A program made the position numbers and the translations under genes. 43,254 nucleotides of DNA from Spirosoma fluviale (lineage in GTDB: Bacteria > Bacteroidota > Bacteroidia > Cytophagales > Cyclobacteriaceae). This document shows positions 7,633 through 16,943 of the stretch, in pieces; within the stretch, counting starts at the first letter, position 1, and each line of letters starts with the position of its first letter. The notes under the pieces are model-generated. The model did not search any database. It saw nothing but the letters and a program-made list of their open reading frames with translations, and was not told where the DNA came from. The stretch is from NCBI GenBank assembly GCA_945901615.1, contig CAMDLI010000008.1:1-43254 (forward strand). Direction: 5' to 3'.

Positions 7633-9039
7633 TCATTTTCGTGGTTCGTATTTTAGGGAATAGATTCCCGGATTAGCTTCTGAGTAAAACTCCTTTAGTG
7701 CAGGCAATTCTTCTAGCAAAACCTTAAAACGGCCATCCTTATCTAGCACCTTTTTGGGCAGTTGGCGTCGAATCATTTGGAAGACTTGTGCTTTTTGGGG
7801 CAAGGTTTTTTCTTGCTGGAGGTAGCTAACGGACATGTGGTAATTCAAAAACGGCCCTTCTAACGAATGGGTAAGGTATGGGGAAGGGTTGTCTTCCAAA
7901 ACCATCAATCCTGATTTTTTGGGAAGTGCTATTTCGTCTGTGGCAGCTACAAAATAACTGGTGTCGACAGCCGTTCGAGCAGTCCAATAGAATGAGGTCA
8001 AAATTGGCGCAACCAACACTAAGCCAAAAAACGCAGGTCTGATTAGAAATGTCCAGCTGAACTGTTGAAAAAACTGGCTGATAAAGTAGCTCAGCGCAGG
8101 TAAAAATACGACGAGCTGGTAGGAGGCATTATTTTTTACAAGGAAAAACAGACCGGCAGAAAAAAGAAGCCAGATCACAATAAGCTGTCGCTGCTTTTGT
8201 TGATTGATGGTGGCCCCACGAAAAAAGGAGCTGATCATGAAGCCGATCAAAGCGAGCAGCAAGGGGAATGCACCAGGAGCAAGCCAACTTAGGGAGGGCT
8301 GGTACCCATACCTAGGGTAATTGAATACAATCGGCCACACTTGTAAGGCTTGTTCCAGCCCATCCTTCCAAAAATAAAATACAGAAATGAGCAAAATGGG
8401 TAGTAAAAAGCCCATGATGGATAGAAATAGTTGGCGTATGGTAAAGCCAGATATTGCCAAACCTGTAAAGACTATAAAGGGAAGGAAAAAAACAAAATTC
8501 CAGTGGAAGCCCGTAGCTAGCCCCCCATAAATCCCAATGAGGAGCGTGGATTCACTGCTTTCCTTTTGAAGAACTGTATGTGAGAATAGCTGTCCAAAAG
8601 CCAACACCAAAAAAGTACTCCCCAGTAGTGTTGGGGATAAGTACATGAGGTCGAAGGAAAAATGAAACAAGGCTGCCATGACGATGGCCGGCAAATAAGT
8701 ATTTTCATCAAATACTCGGTACTTGATTAAGGTGCTGTTCCAATAGTAAATCTGAAACAAAACAAAAACTTTTCCGAGCAGGACATAGGCAATCGGGCTT
8801 CTTCCAAAGAGGAGATGGAGTCCAGTGAATACCCCAGCGGATAACGGGCCCGTATCATCGATTACATCCACATAAAGGAGGTATCCTTCGCTCAGCCGCT
8901 CCCCTAAAACCATCCACATCAATGCAGGAGTCGTGATTGGAAATGAGAAAAAAACCCAAGAGATTACACTAAACAAGATCAGGTAGAGTAGAATTCCAAC
9001 TAGGCGAATGGGGTCGTTTACTCTAAAAAAATTGAACAA
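7633..9039 (-). CDS. multi-pass membrane protein, DUF6427-like
   Basis: A 468-residue protein with about ten membrane helices and a soluble C-terminal region (roughly from residue 370). The N-terminal FFRVNDPIRLVGILLYL and GERLSEGYLLYVDVIDDTGPLS motifs resemble the Bacteroidota-restricted DUF6427 family, which has a GT-C-glycosyltransferase-like layout (acidic residues in the first long loop). Its activity is unknown. The best start is TTG at 9039: it keeps the conserved-looking FFRVNDP segment, and the next Met is about 40 residues later, inside the second hydrophobic segment. Family placement is from memory of motif style and is moderately sure. Confidence 0.75.
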   Translation of the reverse strand: MFNFFRVNDPIRLVGILLYLILFSVISWVFFSFPITTPALMWMVLGERLSEGYLLYVDVIDDTGPLSAGVFTGLHLLFGRSPIAYVLLGKVFVLFQIYYWNSTLIKYRVFDENTYLPAIVMAALFHFSFDLMYLSPTLLGSTFLVLAFGQLFSHTVLQKESSESTLLIGIYGGLATGFHWNFVFFLPFIVFTGLAISGFTIRQLFLSIMGFLLPILLISVFYFWKDGLEQALQVWPIVFNYPRYGYQPSLSWLAPGAFPLLLALIGFMISSFFRGATINQQKQRQLIVIWLLFSAGLFFLVKNNASYQLVVFLPALSYFISQFFQQFSWTFLIRPAFFGLVLVAPILTSFYWTARTAVDTSYFVAATDEIALPKKSGLMVLEDNPSPYLTHSLEGPFLNYHMSVSYLQQEKTLPQKAQVFQMIRRQLPKKVLDKDGRFKVLLEELPALKEFYSEANPGIYSLKYEPRK

Positions 9040-9096
9040 GGTGGGTAGGGGGGATTTGGTTTTGACTCGAAATTAAAGCATGCCCAAGTATTTCGC

Positions 9097-9104
9097 TAAA
9101 TTTG
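9097..9104 (+). promoter_or_regulatory. possible -7 element of the rbfA promoter
   Basis: TAAATTTG is a perfect match to the Bacteroidota -7 consensus TAnnTTTG, ending 17 bases before the rbfA ATG. No convincing -33 TTG was found at 19-20 bases upstream, so this is a weak call. Confidence 0.35.
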
Positions 9105-9121
9105 CATCATAAATACTTCAG

Positions 9122-9499
9122 ATGGAAAGCAAAAGACAATTAAAATACGCAAAATTAATTCAAAAAGAGTTGGGCGACATTTTCCAAAAAGAGGCCAAGC
9201 ACTTGGTTGGCTCTACTTTGGTAACCATTACGCGTGTAATGATGAGCCCTGATTTGGGATTTGCCAAAGCCTACCTCAGTTTTTTGTTGCCAAGCCCAAA
9301 GGCACAATTTGATGCGATCAATGAGCATAAAAAAGAAATTCGCCATGCTTTGGCGAAGCGCATCGGCAAGTCTGTCCGCGTGATTCCTGAATTGGCGTTT
9401 TTCTCGGATGAGTCGGCCACCTATGCGCAGCACATGGATAAAGTGATTTCAGATTTACACATTCCACCTGCTCCCGAAGAGGAGGAGGAAGAGGATTAA
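9122..9499 (+). CDS. rbfA: 30S ribosome-binding factor RbfA
   Basis: A 125-residue KH-fold protein that binds the 30S subunit and helps mature the 5' end of 16S rRNA. The N-terminal RQLKYAKLIQKELGDIFQKE helix, the strand LVTITRVMMSPDLGFAKAYLSF and the HALAKRIGKSVRVIPELAFFSDES region with a late conserved Asp/Glu match RbfA throughout. The C-terminus is a run of Glu/Asp (PPAPEEEEEED), common in Bacteroidota homologues. The LolC/E-like permease gene begins 15 bases downstream. Confidence 0.95.
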   Translation: MESKRQLKYAKLIQKELGDIFQKEAKHLVGSTLVTITRVMMSPDLGFAKAYLSFLLPSPKAQFDAINEHKKEIRHALAKRIGKSVRVIPELAFFSDESATYAQHMDKVISDLHIPPAPEEEEEED

Positions 9500-9514
9500 C
9501 TTTCGATTTAACTC

Positions 9515-10741
9515 GTGAACACAAGTTCTTTCATTGCCGGCAGGTATTTCCGAAGCAAGAAGAAGCAAAACTTCATCACTATCTTATCCCTGATCTCGAT
9601 GGTAGGCGTAGCCATCAGTACCATGGCTTTGGTGGCAGTGATGTCCGTGTTCAATGGGTTAGAGGATCTGATACGTGGACTTTTTTCAAGTTTTGACTCC
9701 GAACTCCAAGTGACACCAGTTGCTGGAAAAAGTTTTGTGGCTACGGAGGATTGGTTAACTGCCATCCAAGAAGTGGAAGGGGTGGAAGTCATTACCGAAG
9801 TGATTGAAGACAATGCCCTCCTAGAATACCGAGGCAACCAACATATCGCCCGAGTCAAGGGAGTTTCCGACAATTACTTTGAACACGAGCGCTTCTCAAA
9901 AGGGTATTTTTGGGGAGATACTACCTTGGGAACAGGCATGCGGCCAGGTGCGATCCTTGGACGTGGGGTAGCTTTTGCACTTTCGGTCAACTTAGACGAC
10001 ATCAATTCTGTACTCAATATCTACTATCCGAAAGCTCCCAAGTCTGCAGCTTCTCTAGATCCAAACCAACTCTATGCTTCAGGGCAGGTAGAGCCACGAG
10101 GATTTTTCAGCATAGAGCAGGGAGTGGATAACGAATACATCCTTGTCCCAATTGATTTTTTTAAGGAACTACTCGGTTACGGTCAAAAGCGTACTGCGCT
10201 TGAATTAAAAGTATCTCCAGAATACTCCATTTCCACCGTACAGAAAGCAGTGCAGGCTCACCTGGGGGCTGAGTTTGCCGTAAAAAATGCCGATGAACAA
10301 CATGCTACGCTGATTCGCACTGTGAAGCTGGAGAAGCTTTTTGTGTTTTTGACGCTCACCTTTATTCTGGCTTTGGCCTCCTTTAACATTTTCTTTTCCT
10401 TAAGTATGCTGGCCATTGAAAAGAAAAAGGACCTGGCAGTTTTGAAATCCATGGGTGCAAAAAACTCCTTGATCCGAGGAATTTTCCTAAAGCAAGGCGC
10501 CTTGATTGCCTTTTCTGGAGCTATTTTAGGTTTGATTTTGGGCTTACTGCTGGTAGGGGCTCAAGCAGAATTTGGGTTGATCTCCTTGGGCATTGCTTCT
10601 GGAGTCGTGGATGCCTATCCCGTGCGAATTCATTGGCCTGATTTGGGATGGATTAGTTTGGCAGTGGTAACGATTACCCTTCTAGCCTCATGGCGGCCGG
10701 CATGGATTGCAGCGCAGGTGGACCCCTTAGAGGAACTCTAG
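9515..10741 (+). CDS. ABC transporter permease, FtsX/LolC-LolE type
   Basis: A 408-residue inner-membrane protein with the FtsX/MacB topology: one membrane helix near residues 20-45 (ITILSLISMVGVAISTMAL), a long periplasmic domain (about 50-265), then three helices in the last 140 residues. FIAGRYFRSKKKQNFI and SVFNGLEDLIR are typical of the LolC/E subgroup, which extracts lipoproteins from the inner membrane for delivery to the outer membrane. The ATPase partner is not adjacent. The start is GTG at 9515, 15 bases after rbfA; the pair is probably cotranscribed. The exact substrate is inferred from family. Confidence 0.88.
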   Translation: MNTSSFIAGRYFRSKKKQNFITILSLISMVGVAISTMALVAVMSVFNGLEDLIRGLFSSFDSELQVTPVAGKSFVATEDWLTAIQEVEGVEVITEVIEDNALLEYRGNQHIARVKGVSDNYFEHERFSKGYFWGDTTLGTGMRPGAILGRGVAFALSVNLDDINSVLNIYYPKAPKSAASLDPNQLYASGQVEPRGFFSIEQGVDNEYILVPIDFFKELLGYGQKRTALELKVSPEYSISTVQKAVQAHLGAEFAVKNADEQHATLIRTVKLEKLFVFLTLTFILALASFNIFFSLSMLAIEKKKDLAVLKSMGAKNSLIRGIFLKQGALIAFSGAILGLILGLLLVGAQAEFGLISLGIASGVVDAYPVRIHWPDLGWISLAVVTITLLASWRPAWIAAQVDPLEEL

Positions 10742-10826
10742 CCTAGGGATTAATACTATTTATAGAGCGTTTGATTAAGTCCTTTTCACCCTTTCTTTCA
10801 TTTGCTTTTTGTAGTAATATGGCGCT

Positions 10827-11945
10827 ATGAATGGATCTAATTTCGATGTGGTAGTTATCGGCTTGGGAGCAGTAGGGAGTGCAACCTTGTACCAGCTGAG
10901 CAAGCGAGGCATAGCTGCCTTGGGCATAGACCAATTTGAACCACCACATACCATGGGTTCGAGCCATGGCGAAACGCGCATTACCCGTCTGGCAGTGGGC
11001 GAAGGAGAGGAGTATGTGGTCCTAGCCAAGCGTTCGCATGAGATTTGGGCCGAATTGGAAGCAGCATCTGGGCAGAAGATCCGAACCAAAACAGGGGGAA
11101 TTCTTTTGGATTCTGGCCTAGACCCTTGGTCCAAACATGGAGTAGAAGGTTTTTGGGAGCGTACCCTTCGCTATGCTCAAAATCAGGCTATTTCACACCG
11201 AGTTCTGGAGTACCAAGAGTTTAAAGAAAGCTATCCACCCTTTCTACTACCGCCCTCAGGTAAGGTGTACTGGGAAGAAGAGGCAGGCTACCTCTTCCCT
11301 GAAGTAGCGATACGAATCCAGCTGGAACAAGCTCTAAAACAAGGGGCTACCGTTTGGACCTCATCCAAAGTCACCGCCATTCAAGCTCAGGGTGAGTATT
11401 TTCAAATTCAAGTGGAGGGAAAAGAAATTTTAGCCAAGCAGGTAGTGCTCAGTGCGGGTGGATGGGTGAAAGATTTTTTACCGCAACCCATCCAAAGGAA
11501 ACTTAAGATTTGCCGTCAAGTGCTGTATTGGCTTGCGGTAGAAGAGGGGCATACCGATTGGCAGCAGTACCCGATTTGGATGTGGGGCTATGGTCCTGCG
11601 CCAGAAGATTTTATTTATGGGTTTCCATCATTGGATGGGAAGAGCATCAAAATGGCCTCCGAATCCTTTGTGGAGGTTGACCATCCCGATCAGTTGAATC
11701 GGGAAGTGACGACGGAGGAACAGGAAATTTTTTGGAACACTAAGGTGGAGGGAAAATTGCTTGGATTGAAAAAACAGTTCCTCAAGACTTCGGTCTGTTT
11801 TTATACGGTTACTGAAGATTCTCAATTTCTCATTGAAGCCATGGCTGGGGATAAGAATTTTCTCTGGGTGTCTGCCTGCTCAGGTCATGGATTCAAGCAT
11901 TCCGCAGCTTTGGGCGAGGATTTGGTCAAACGGCTGGGGCATTGA
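10827..11945 (+). CDS. solA: SolA-like FAD-dependent amine oxidase (N-methyl-tryptophan / sarcosine oxidase family)
   Basis: A 372-residue flavoprotein, the same length as E. coli SolA. The Rossmann motif GLGAVG at 12-17, the family motif GSSHGETRITR at about 44-54, and Cys324 in CFYTVTED (position of the cysteine that covalently holds FAD in monomeric sarcosine oxidases) are intact, as is the C-terminal SGHGFKHSAALG. It would oxidise a secondary N-methyl amino acid to the amino acid, formaldehyde and hydrogen peroxide; the actual substrate is not certain. It has its own ATG, 85 bases from the previous gene, and is probably transcribed alone or by read-through. Confidence 0.85.
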   Translation: MNGSNFDVVVIGLGAVGSATLYQLSKRGIAALGIDQFEPPHTMGSSHGETRITRLAVGEGEEYVVLAKRSHEIWAELEAASGQKIRTKTGGILLDSGLDPWSKHGVEGFWERTLRYAQNQAISHRVLEYQEFKESYPPFLLPPSGKVYWEEEAGYLFPEVAIRIQLEQALKQGATVWTSSKVTAIQAQGEYFQIQVEGKEILAKQVVLSAGGWVKDFLPQPIQRKLKICRQVLYWLAVEEGHTDWQQYPIWMWGYGPAPEDFIYGFPSLDGKSIKMASESFVEVDHPDQLNREVTTEEQEIFWNTKVEGKLLGLKKQFLKTSVCFYTVTEDSQFLIEAMAGDKNFLWVSACSGHGFKHSAALGEDLVKRLGH

Positions 11946-12000
11946 TTGCCTTGCTTAGCATTCCTCCTAAGTTTTCTAGTCAAATCTGCCTCGAAAACCC

Positions 12001-12008
12001 TACTTTTG
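12001..12008 (+). promoter_or_regulatory. possible -7 element of the ABC exporter promoter
   Basis: TACTTTTG matches TAnnTTTG exactly and ends 22 bases before the exporter's ATG. No clear -33 element was seen at the proper spacing, so it is a tentative call. Confidence 0.3.
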
Positions 12009-12030
12009 CAATCCAATAGCTACCTAAATT

Positions 12031-13818
12031 ATGGCAAAGCAACGAGGGACTGTGCTCGAGCCCGAAGAAAAAAGAAGGATCAATAAGCAGAATCTAAGCA
12101 AGTTGAACCAGATTTTTAAGTTTCTGATTCCCTACAAAGGGGCATTTTTTGCAGGACTAGTGTTTCTATTGTTTTCCTCACTTACCCTATTGAGTTTTCC
12201 CTATGTAGCCGGCAAATTGATTGATACTGCCCAAGGATCCGTTTGGATTTTTTCAGATATCAACCACATTGCTTTGCTCCTGCTAAGCATCTTGGCCTTG
12301 CAAAGTGTGTTCTCCTTTTTTCGAGTTTGGCTGTTTGCCCTGGTCTCTGAAAAGGCCATGCGCGATATTCGTCTTGCGGTGTATGGAAGACTGGTGCGGC
12401 TGCCGATCCCATTTTTTGATAAGCGCCGAACGGGTGAACTTATCAGCCGCATTACTTCAGATGTAGGCCTACTTCAGGATACCTTTTCCACGACCTTAGC
12501 CGAACTTTTTCGCCAGGTAGTTACATTGATTGCGGGGGTTGCTTTTCTTTTGTTCAACACCCCGAAGCTGACTGTTTTTATGTTGGCGACCTTTCCAGTG
12601 CTTGTGTTATTTGCCTTGATTTTTGGAAAATTTATCCGAAGGCTGTCTAAGAAAACTCAAGATGAGCTCGCCGCGGCCAATGTCATCGTTGAGGAGACCT
12701 TGCAGTCCATCAGTACAGTCAAATCTTTTGTTGGAGAAGCCTACGAGGTAAATCGCTATGGCAAAGGATTGGAAAAAGTAGTTCGTGTAGCACTTGAGGC
12801 AGCAAAATACCGAGGGGCATTTATCTCCTTTATCATTTTTGCCCTTTTTGGTGGGATCGTAGGTGTGATGTGGTATGGGGCAAGCCTGGTTGCTTCCGGA
12901 GAAATGAGTGTTGGGGAACTGGTCTCTTTTGTGTTGTACACCACCTTTATCGGCGGATCCATTGCTGGTTTGGGCGATATTTACAGCCAGCTGCAAAAGG
13001 CAATCGGTAGTTCCGAACGAGTAGTGGAGTTATTGGCTGAGGAGGAAGAAGCGGGGATTGGAGTTCAGATTGCTGCGATCAACGGAACCATCGAATTTGA
13101 TGAGGTAGGGTTTCATTACCCTACGCGTCCCGAGGTGGAGGTATTGAAGGGAGTGACATTTAAGATTCAATCTGGGGAGAAAGTTGCGTTGGTAGGGCCT
13201 TCAGGGGCTGGTAAATCAACGATTATTCATCTATTGCTTCGGTTTTATGAAGTTGCGAAAGGCCAAATCTGGATTGATGGGGAACCAATAAGCCATTGGA
13301 ACTTGGCTTCTTTGCGAAGTAAAATTGGGATTGTTCCCCAAGAAGTACTCTTGTTCGGCGGCAGTATCCGAGAAAATATCGCTTACGCCAAGCCTACTGC
13401 TACCGAGGAAGAGATCATCCTTGCTGCAAAAAAAGCAAATGCCTGGCAGTTTATCTCCCAGTTTCCGGAGGGCTTGGACACCTTGGTTGGAGAGCGTGGA
13501 ATTAAACTTTCTGGAGGACAGCGGCAGCGGGTAGCAATCGCGAGGGCGATACTAAAAGACCCTGCAATTTTGATTTTGGATGAGGCGACGTCCTCCTTGG
13601 ATGCAGAATCAGAAGCTTTGGTACAAGAGGCCCTAAATGAATTGATGAAGGGCAGAACCACCCTTATCATTGCCCATCGACTAGCTACAATCCGGAAAGT
13701 GGATCGAATCTACGTGTTGACGGATGGGAAAATAGTGGAGGAAGGTAACCATCAAGAGCTAGTGCAAGACGCTTCCGGCATTTATGCGAATCTAGTTCGC
13801 TTGCAGTTCGCGGATTAA
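12031..13818 (+). CDS. ABC exporter, fused permease-ATPase (ABCB/MsbA type)
   Basis: A 595-residue half-transporter. The N-terminal 340 residues hold six membrane helices including the coupling-helix region VSEKAMRDIRLAVYGRL and FFDKRRTGELISRITSD. The ATPase domain has Walker A GPSGAGKST (389-397), signature LSGGQ (493-497), Walker B ILILDEA (about 513-519) and H-loop His549, so it should be active as a homodimer. Such proteins export lipids, drugs or peptides; the substrate cannot be read from the sequence. Its stop codon overlaps the convergent methyltransferase stop in a shared TTAA at 13815-13818. Confidence 0.92.
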   Translation: MAKQRGTVLEPEEKRRINKQNLSKLNQIFKFLIPYKGAFFAGLVFLLFSSLTLLSFPYVAGKLIDTAQGSVWIFSDINHIALLLLSILALQSVFSFFRVWLFALVSEKAMRDIRLAVYGRLVRLPIPFFDKRRTGELISRITSDVGLLQDTFSTTLAELFRQVVTLIAGVAFLLFNTPKLTVFMLATFPVLVLFALIFGKFIRRLSKKTQDELAAANVIVEETLQSISTVKSFVGEAYEVNRYGKGLEKVVRVALEAAKYRGAFISFIIFALFGGIVGVMWYGASLVASGEMSVGELVSFVLYTTFIGGSIAGLGDIYSQLQKAIGSSERVVELLAEEEEAGIGVQIAAINGTIEFDEVGFHYPTRPEVEVLKGVTFKIQSGEKVALVGPSGAGKSTIIHLLLRFYEVAKGQIWIDGEPISHWNLASLRSKIGIVPQEVLLFGGSIRENIAYAKPTATEEEIILAAKKANAWQFISQFPEGLDTLVGERGIKLSGGQRQRVAIARAILKDPAILILDEATSSLDAESEALVQEALNELMKGRTTLIIAHRLATIRKVDRIYVLTDGKIVEEGNHQELVQDASGIYANLVRLQFAD

Positions 13819-14486
13819 ACTAGATTGTGTGCCGTGATGGACTTGGTAAGTCCAAGTACTTTTTCCTTCAGGAGGGATGCGCCTGGAAATAATGCTTTCA
13901 TTTCTTGGGCATTGAGGAGCCGAATTTCAGCTATGTATTGGCTCGCTTCTTCCGAGCTCCATTTTTTCATGCGGCTGAGCTTCGTTTGGGTCAGCACAAA
14001 GTGAAGGAAAGCCTTGGAATAATACTGCGCAAAGGGCAAGGCATAATGTGCTTCTATCGGAAAATAAACATTGGGGGTTTGAATAAAATAACTTTTCCCT
14101 ACCCGGAGAATCTCTGAAGCCATCTTTTGTTGCAGCTCTAGGGTATATAAATGCTCAATGACCGAATTCGAAAAAACTAAATCAAAGCTGCCCGTTTCAA
14201 ATTCGCGCATGTCTGTAGCATCGCCTTGTACAGCATGGATAGCCGGATGGCTAGTTTCCACAGGGTAGAGATTGAGTAAAGTAATGCGAAGGCCAGGATG
14301 AGAAAGTAGGGCACTATTTTTCCAAAAATAACTCGTGCCTCCGACATCTAGAATTTCAATTTTTTCAAGCTCCGAAAATTGAGTAAAAAACATTTTTTCG
14401 AATTCCTGAAGCCTTTTTATCCGAAATTTATAACCTAAAGAGTTGGGATTATCAGAGGATGCTAAAAAATTAAACAGGGAGGACAT
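13815..14486 (-). CDS. class I SAM-dependent methyltransferase
   Basis: A 223-residue protein with a Methyltransf_11-like fold: motif I is EILDVGGTSYFW (about 64-75), slightly unusual because the usual second Gly-x-Gly is replaced by GGTSYFW; the acidic motif post-I is weak; FDLVFSNSVIEHL marks motif II/III and EILRVGKSYFIQTPN the following strand. Substrate unknown; proteins of this type near sugar-transferase genes often act on glycans or lipids. It is divergent from the sugar transferase operon (149 bases apart). A -7-like TACTTTTG (minus strand, 14522-14529) lies 35 bases upstream of its ATG. Confidence 0.8.
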   Translation of the reverse strand: MSSLFNFLASSDNPNSLGYKFRIKRLQEFEKMFFTQFSELEKIEILDVGGTSYFWKNSALLSHPGLRITLLNLYPVETSHPAIHAVQGDATDMREFETGSFDLVFSNSVIEHLYTLELQQKMASEILRVGKSYFIQTPNVYFPIEAHYALPFAQYYSKAFLHFVLTQTKLSRMKKWSSEEASQYIAEIRLLNAQEMKALFPGASLLKEKVLGLTKSITAHNLV

Positions 14487-14585
14487 GTACTTTTTGTTCC
14501 TTGGAAGGTTAGAAATTTATCCAAAAGTAATAAGCCTTGAGAATTTCTTTCTTAATTTTACAAAGTTTCCTTCCTCAACTCCGAT

Positions 14586-14609
14586 TTTTGTCAATTCTTT
14601 TTGACAAAA
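14586..14609. promoter_or_regulatory. perfect 9-bp inverted repeat, candidate operator
   Basis: TTTTGTCAA (14586-14594) and TTGACAAAA (14601-14609) are exact inverted copies separated by TTCTTT. The repeat sits in the divergent intergenic space, 26 bases before the sugar transferase ATG, and overlaps the place where a -33 box would lie (TTTTTG then TAGTTTTA at 14621-14628). There is no T-run after it, so a terminator is unlikely; a regulator-binding site is more plausible. Confidence 0.4.
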
Positions 14610-14635
14610 GCAGGATGTACTAGTTTTATATTTTT

Positions 14636-16006
14636 ATGAAGAGAAGATTTGATACGTATTTTCCATGGCTGTTTACGGCTAGTGATTTTTTTGCATGCCT
14701 ACTATCTTTAGCGGTAGCCAATTTCTTTTTACAACGCTTTCATGTTTTGGGGGAAACTGAATTCTCTGCCTACCTGCCCTTGGCCCTGCTGTGGATTTTG
14801 ATTTCTATACTTCGCAAAGATTACAAGGTTGGCAGAACCGAAGAGTATGAGGATACTTTAAGCAGGTTTTCAGTTTCGCTACTTTGGTTTTTAGGTGCTA
14901 CAGCTATTCTTTGGACACCTCTTCAAGTTGGCAATTACCGCTGGATTCAAATTGGAGCCTTAGGAATTACGCTTGGCTTCCTGATGGGATTTTTCAGGGT
15001 TGGTGTACAACTGATTCTTAAAAGATACCGGGCATCAGGGAAAAATTTCCAGAATGCAATCATTGTAGGCAAGGGAGCAACCAGTCCAAGACTCGTGGAT
15101 GTGCTTCGAATCCGTAAGGATTTTGGCATCAATTTTTTGGGATACTTTGACGATCAATCGGATTGTGAACAAACTCGTGGCGAGATTGGAGACTTATTTG
15201 AGGTAGCACCAAAGATGAATCTTGACCTAATTTACATCCATGAAAAGTTGGATGCTAGCCTAGTAAAGCGCGTAATTGATTTTGCAGACGAACATTACAT
15301 CAAGGTAAAAATGATTCCAGGGAAGAGTCTTCAACTGGAAAAAAATCTATCCTTCTCTCGCTATGGTGATTTCTTTGTCATCAATGTCAATGAAACTCCC
15401 CTGGATCATCCTTTAAATAGCTTTGCAAAACGGGTTTTCGACCTTGCATTTGCTAGCTTTGTAACCGTTTTCATCCTGTCTTGGCTTATTCCTTTGGTAG
15501 GAATATTAATCAAGTTGGAATCCAGAGGCCCTATATTTTTTATCCAAGATCGAAATGGACTAAACAACAAGGTCTTTAGCTGCCTGAAGTTTCGCTCCAT
15601 GACACCAAATGATTATGCTGACTCGCATCAGGCCATCAAGAATGATCCAAGAGTTACAGCGATTGGGGCATTTCTTCGAAAGACTTCTTTGGATGAGATG
15701 CCACAGTTTTTGAATGTGCTGATGGGAAGTATGTCGATTGTAGGTCCTAGACCGCATACTTTGCCGATGAATGACACCTTTCGAACTCAAATTGATCGCT
15801 ACAATTCCCGGCACAAAATTAAGCCAGGAATTACAGGCTTGGCTCAGGTAAGGGGTTACCGAGGAGAAATCGAAAATTCCTTCCAGATACGGTCACGCGT
15901 GCGGTTGGATTATTTCTACATCAACAATTGGTCTTTTCTCCTAGACATGGAGATTATGGTCAAAACCGTTTACGAGTTGCTATTCAATCGTGAAAATGCC
16001 TATTGA
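14636..16006 (+). CDS. undecaprenyl-phosphate sugar phosphotransferase (polyisoprenyl-P hexose-1-P transferase)
   Basis: A 456-residue membrane enzyme of the WcaJ/EpsE/PglC superfamily that starts exopolysaccharide or glycan synthesis by moving a hexose-1-phosphate to undecaprenyl phosphate. Four N-terminal membrane helices and a CoA-binding-like domain precede the catalytic domain: KRVFDLAF at 265, re-entrant helix to about 293, FRSMTP, catalytic Asp353-Glu354 (DEMPQ), SIVGPRPH at 367-374, and [13 protein letters not shown]. It begins a tight three-gene run: the next gene overlaps its end. No flippase, polymerase or other glycosyltransferase is in the window, so the rest of the pathway must be elsewhere. 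Confidence 0.92.
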   Translation: MKRRFDTYFPWLFTASDFFACLLSLAVANFFLQRFHVLGETEFSAYLPLALLWILISILRKDYKVGRTEEYEDTLSRFSVSLLWFLGATAILWTPLQVGNYRWIQIGALGITLGFLMGFFRVGVQLILKRYRASGKNFQNAIIVGKGATSPRLVDVLRIRKDFGINFLGYFDDQSDCEQTRGEIGDLFEVAPKMNLDLIYIHEKLDASLVKRVIDFADEHYIKVKMIPGKSLQLEKNLSFSRYGDFFVINVNETPLDHPLNSFAKRVFDLAFASFVTVFILSWLIPLVGILIKLESRGPIFFIQDRNGLNNKVFSCLKFRSMTPNDYADSHQAIKNDPRVTAIGAFLRKTSLDEMPQFLNVLMGSMSIVGPRPHTLPMNDTFRTQIDRYNSRHKIKPGITGLAQVRGYRGEIENSFQIRSRVRLDYFYINNWSFLLDMEIMVKTVYELLFNRENAY

Positions 16007-16943
16007 GTTGACAAGTACTTGTCGCTACTGTCATTCAACTCAAGGAACCAATTTTTTAGCTACAGAGCGCATGCTCGGACTTGGAGGGGAGTTTACCTAT
16101 GCTTCCTGTCCTTCTTGTGGTTCCATACAGCTTTTGAGTATCCCCGAAGATCTTGGTTCGTACTATCCTAGTACTTATTATTCCTTTGGCGTACTTCAGC
16201 CTTCTGGAATCCTGCGAAACCTTCTTAAAAAAATCCGAATTCGAGCCTATTTCGCTACTGGATTGAAATTCTTTTTACCACCCTTTGGGGGATATTGGCT
16301 CAAAAAACTTAACCTTAACTTTTCAGATTCCATCGCAGATGTTGGCTGCGGCAATGGGCAGCTTTTGTATGAACTCCATGTTTCTGGATTTAAGAATTTG
16401 CATGGTTTTGACCCCTTTTTGGAGAATGAAAGCCAGTTAGGCCCTGGCCTCAAGCTGTGGAATAAGGAATTTGGCCAAACCGATCGCTTTTTTGATGTAG
16501 TCATGCTGCATCATTCTTTCGAACACATGGCGGATCCTGAACAGGTATTAAAGACCTGTTTTGAACTCTTAAATCCTGGGGGGATCCTCTTGGTGCGCTG
16601 TCCTGTTTCAGATGCGAAAGTGTGGAAAGAAAAAGGCCCCCTGTGGGTACAGTTGGATGCTCCTAGGCATTTGACAATTCCAAGTACCAGAGGATTCGTA
16701 GCAGTAGCACAGCGTTGTGGCTTTGAGATTCAGGAAATTGTTTTTGATTCTACCTCCTTCCAGTTTTGGGGTACAGCACTCTATGAGCAGGGAGAGAAGC
16801 TAGACATTGGAAAAATTAGGACCTATTTTTCTGAAAAACAGCTGGCGGAATGGGAGCAAAAGGCGATTCAATACAATCAGGAAGGTGTTGGTGACCAGGC
16901 CTGTTTCTTTTGTATCAAGCCTGGAAAAAAAGCTGAGGCATGA
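15996..16943 (+). CDS. class I SAM-dependent methyltransferase with N-terminal zinc ribbon
   Basis: About 315 residues. Four cysteines, C9/C12 and C38/C41 (CRYC...CPSC), form a likely zinc ribbon; the SAM site is DVGCGNG at 115-121, followed by VVMLHHSFEHM and LLNPGGILLVRCP. The layout matches zinc-ribbon plus Methyltransf_23 proteins that modify activated sugars or glycans in polysaccharide loci. The ATG at 15996 lies inside the end of the sugar transferase gene (11-base overlap); a GTG at 15990 adds two residues. Translational coupling and a glycan-related role are inferred from this overlap. The substrate is unknown. Confidence 0.83.
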   Translation: MPIELTSTCRYCHSTQGTNFLATERMLGLGGEFTYASCPSCGSIQLLSIPEDLGSYYPSTYYSFGVLQPSGILRNLLKKIRIRAYFATGLKFFLPPFGGYWLKKLNLNFSDSIADVGCGNGQLLYELHVSGFKNLHGFDPFLENESQLGPGLKLWNKEFGQTDRFFDVVMLHHSFEHMADPEQVLKTCFELLNPGGILLVRCPVSDAKVWKEKGPLWVQLDAPRHLTIPSTRGFVAVAQRCGFEIQEIVFDSTSFQFWGTALYEQGEKLDIGKIRTYFSEKQLAEWEQKAIQYNQEGVGDQACFFCIKPGKKAEA

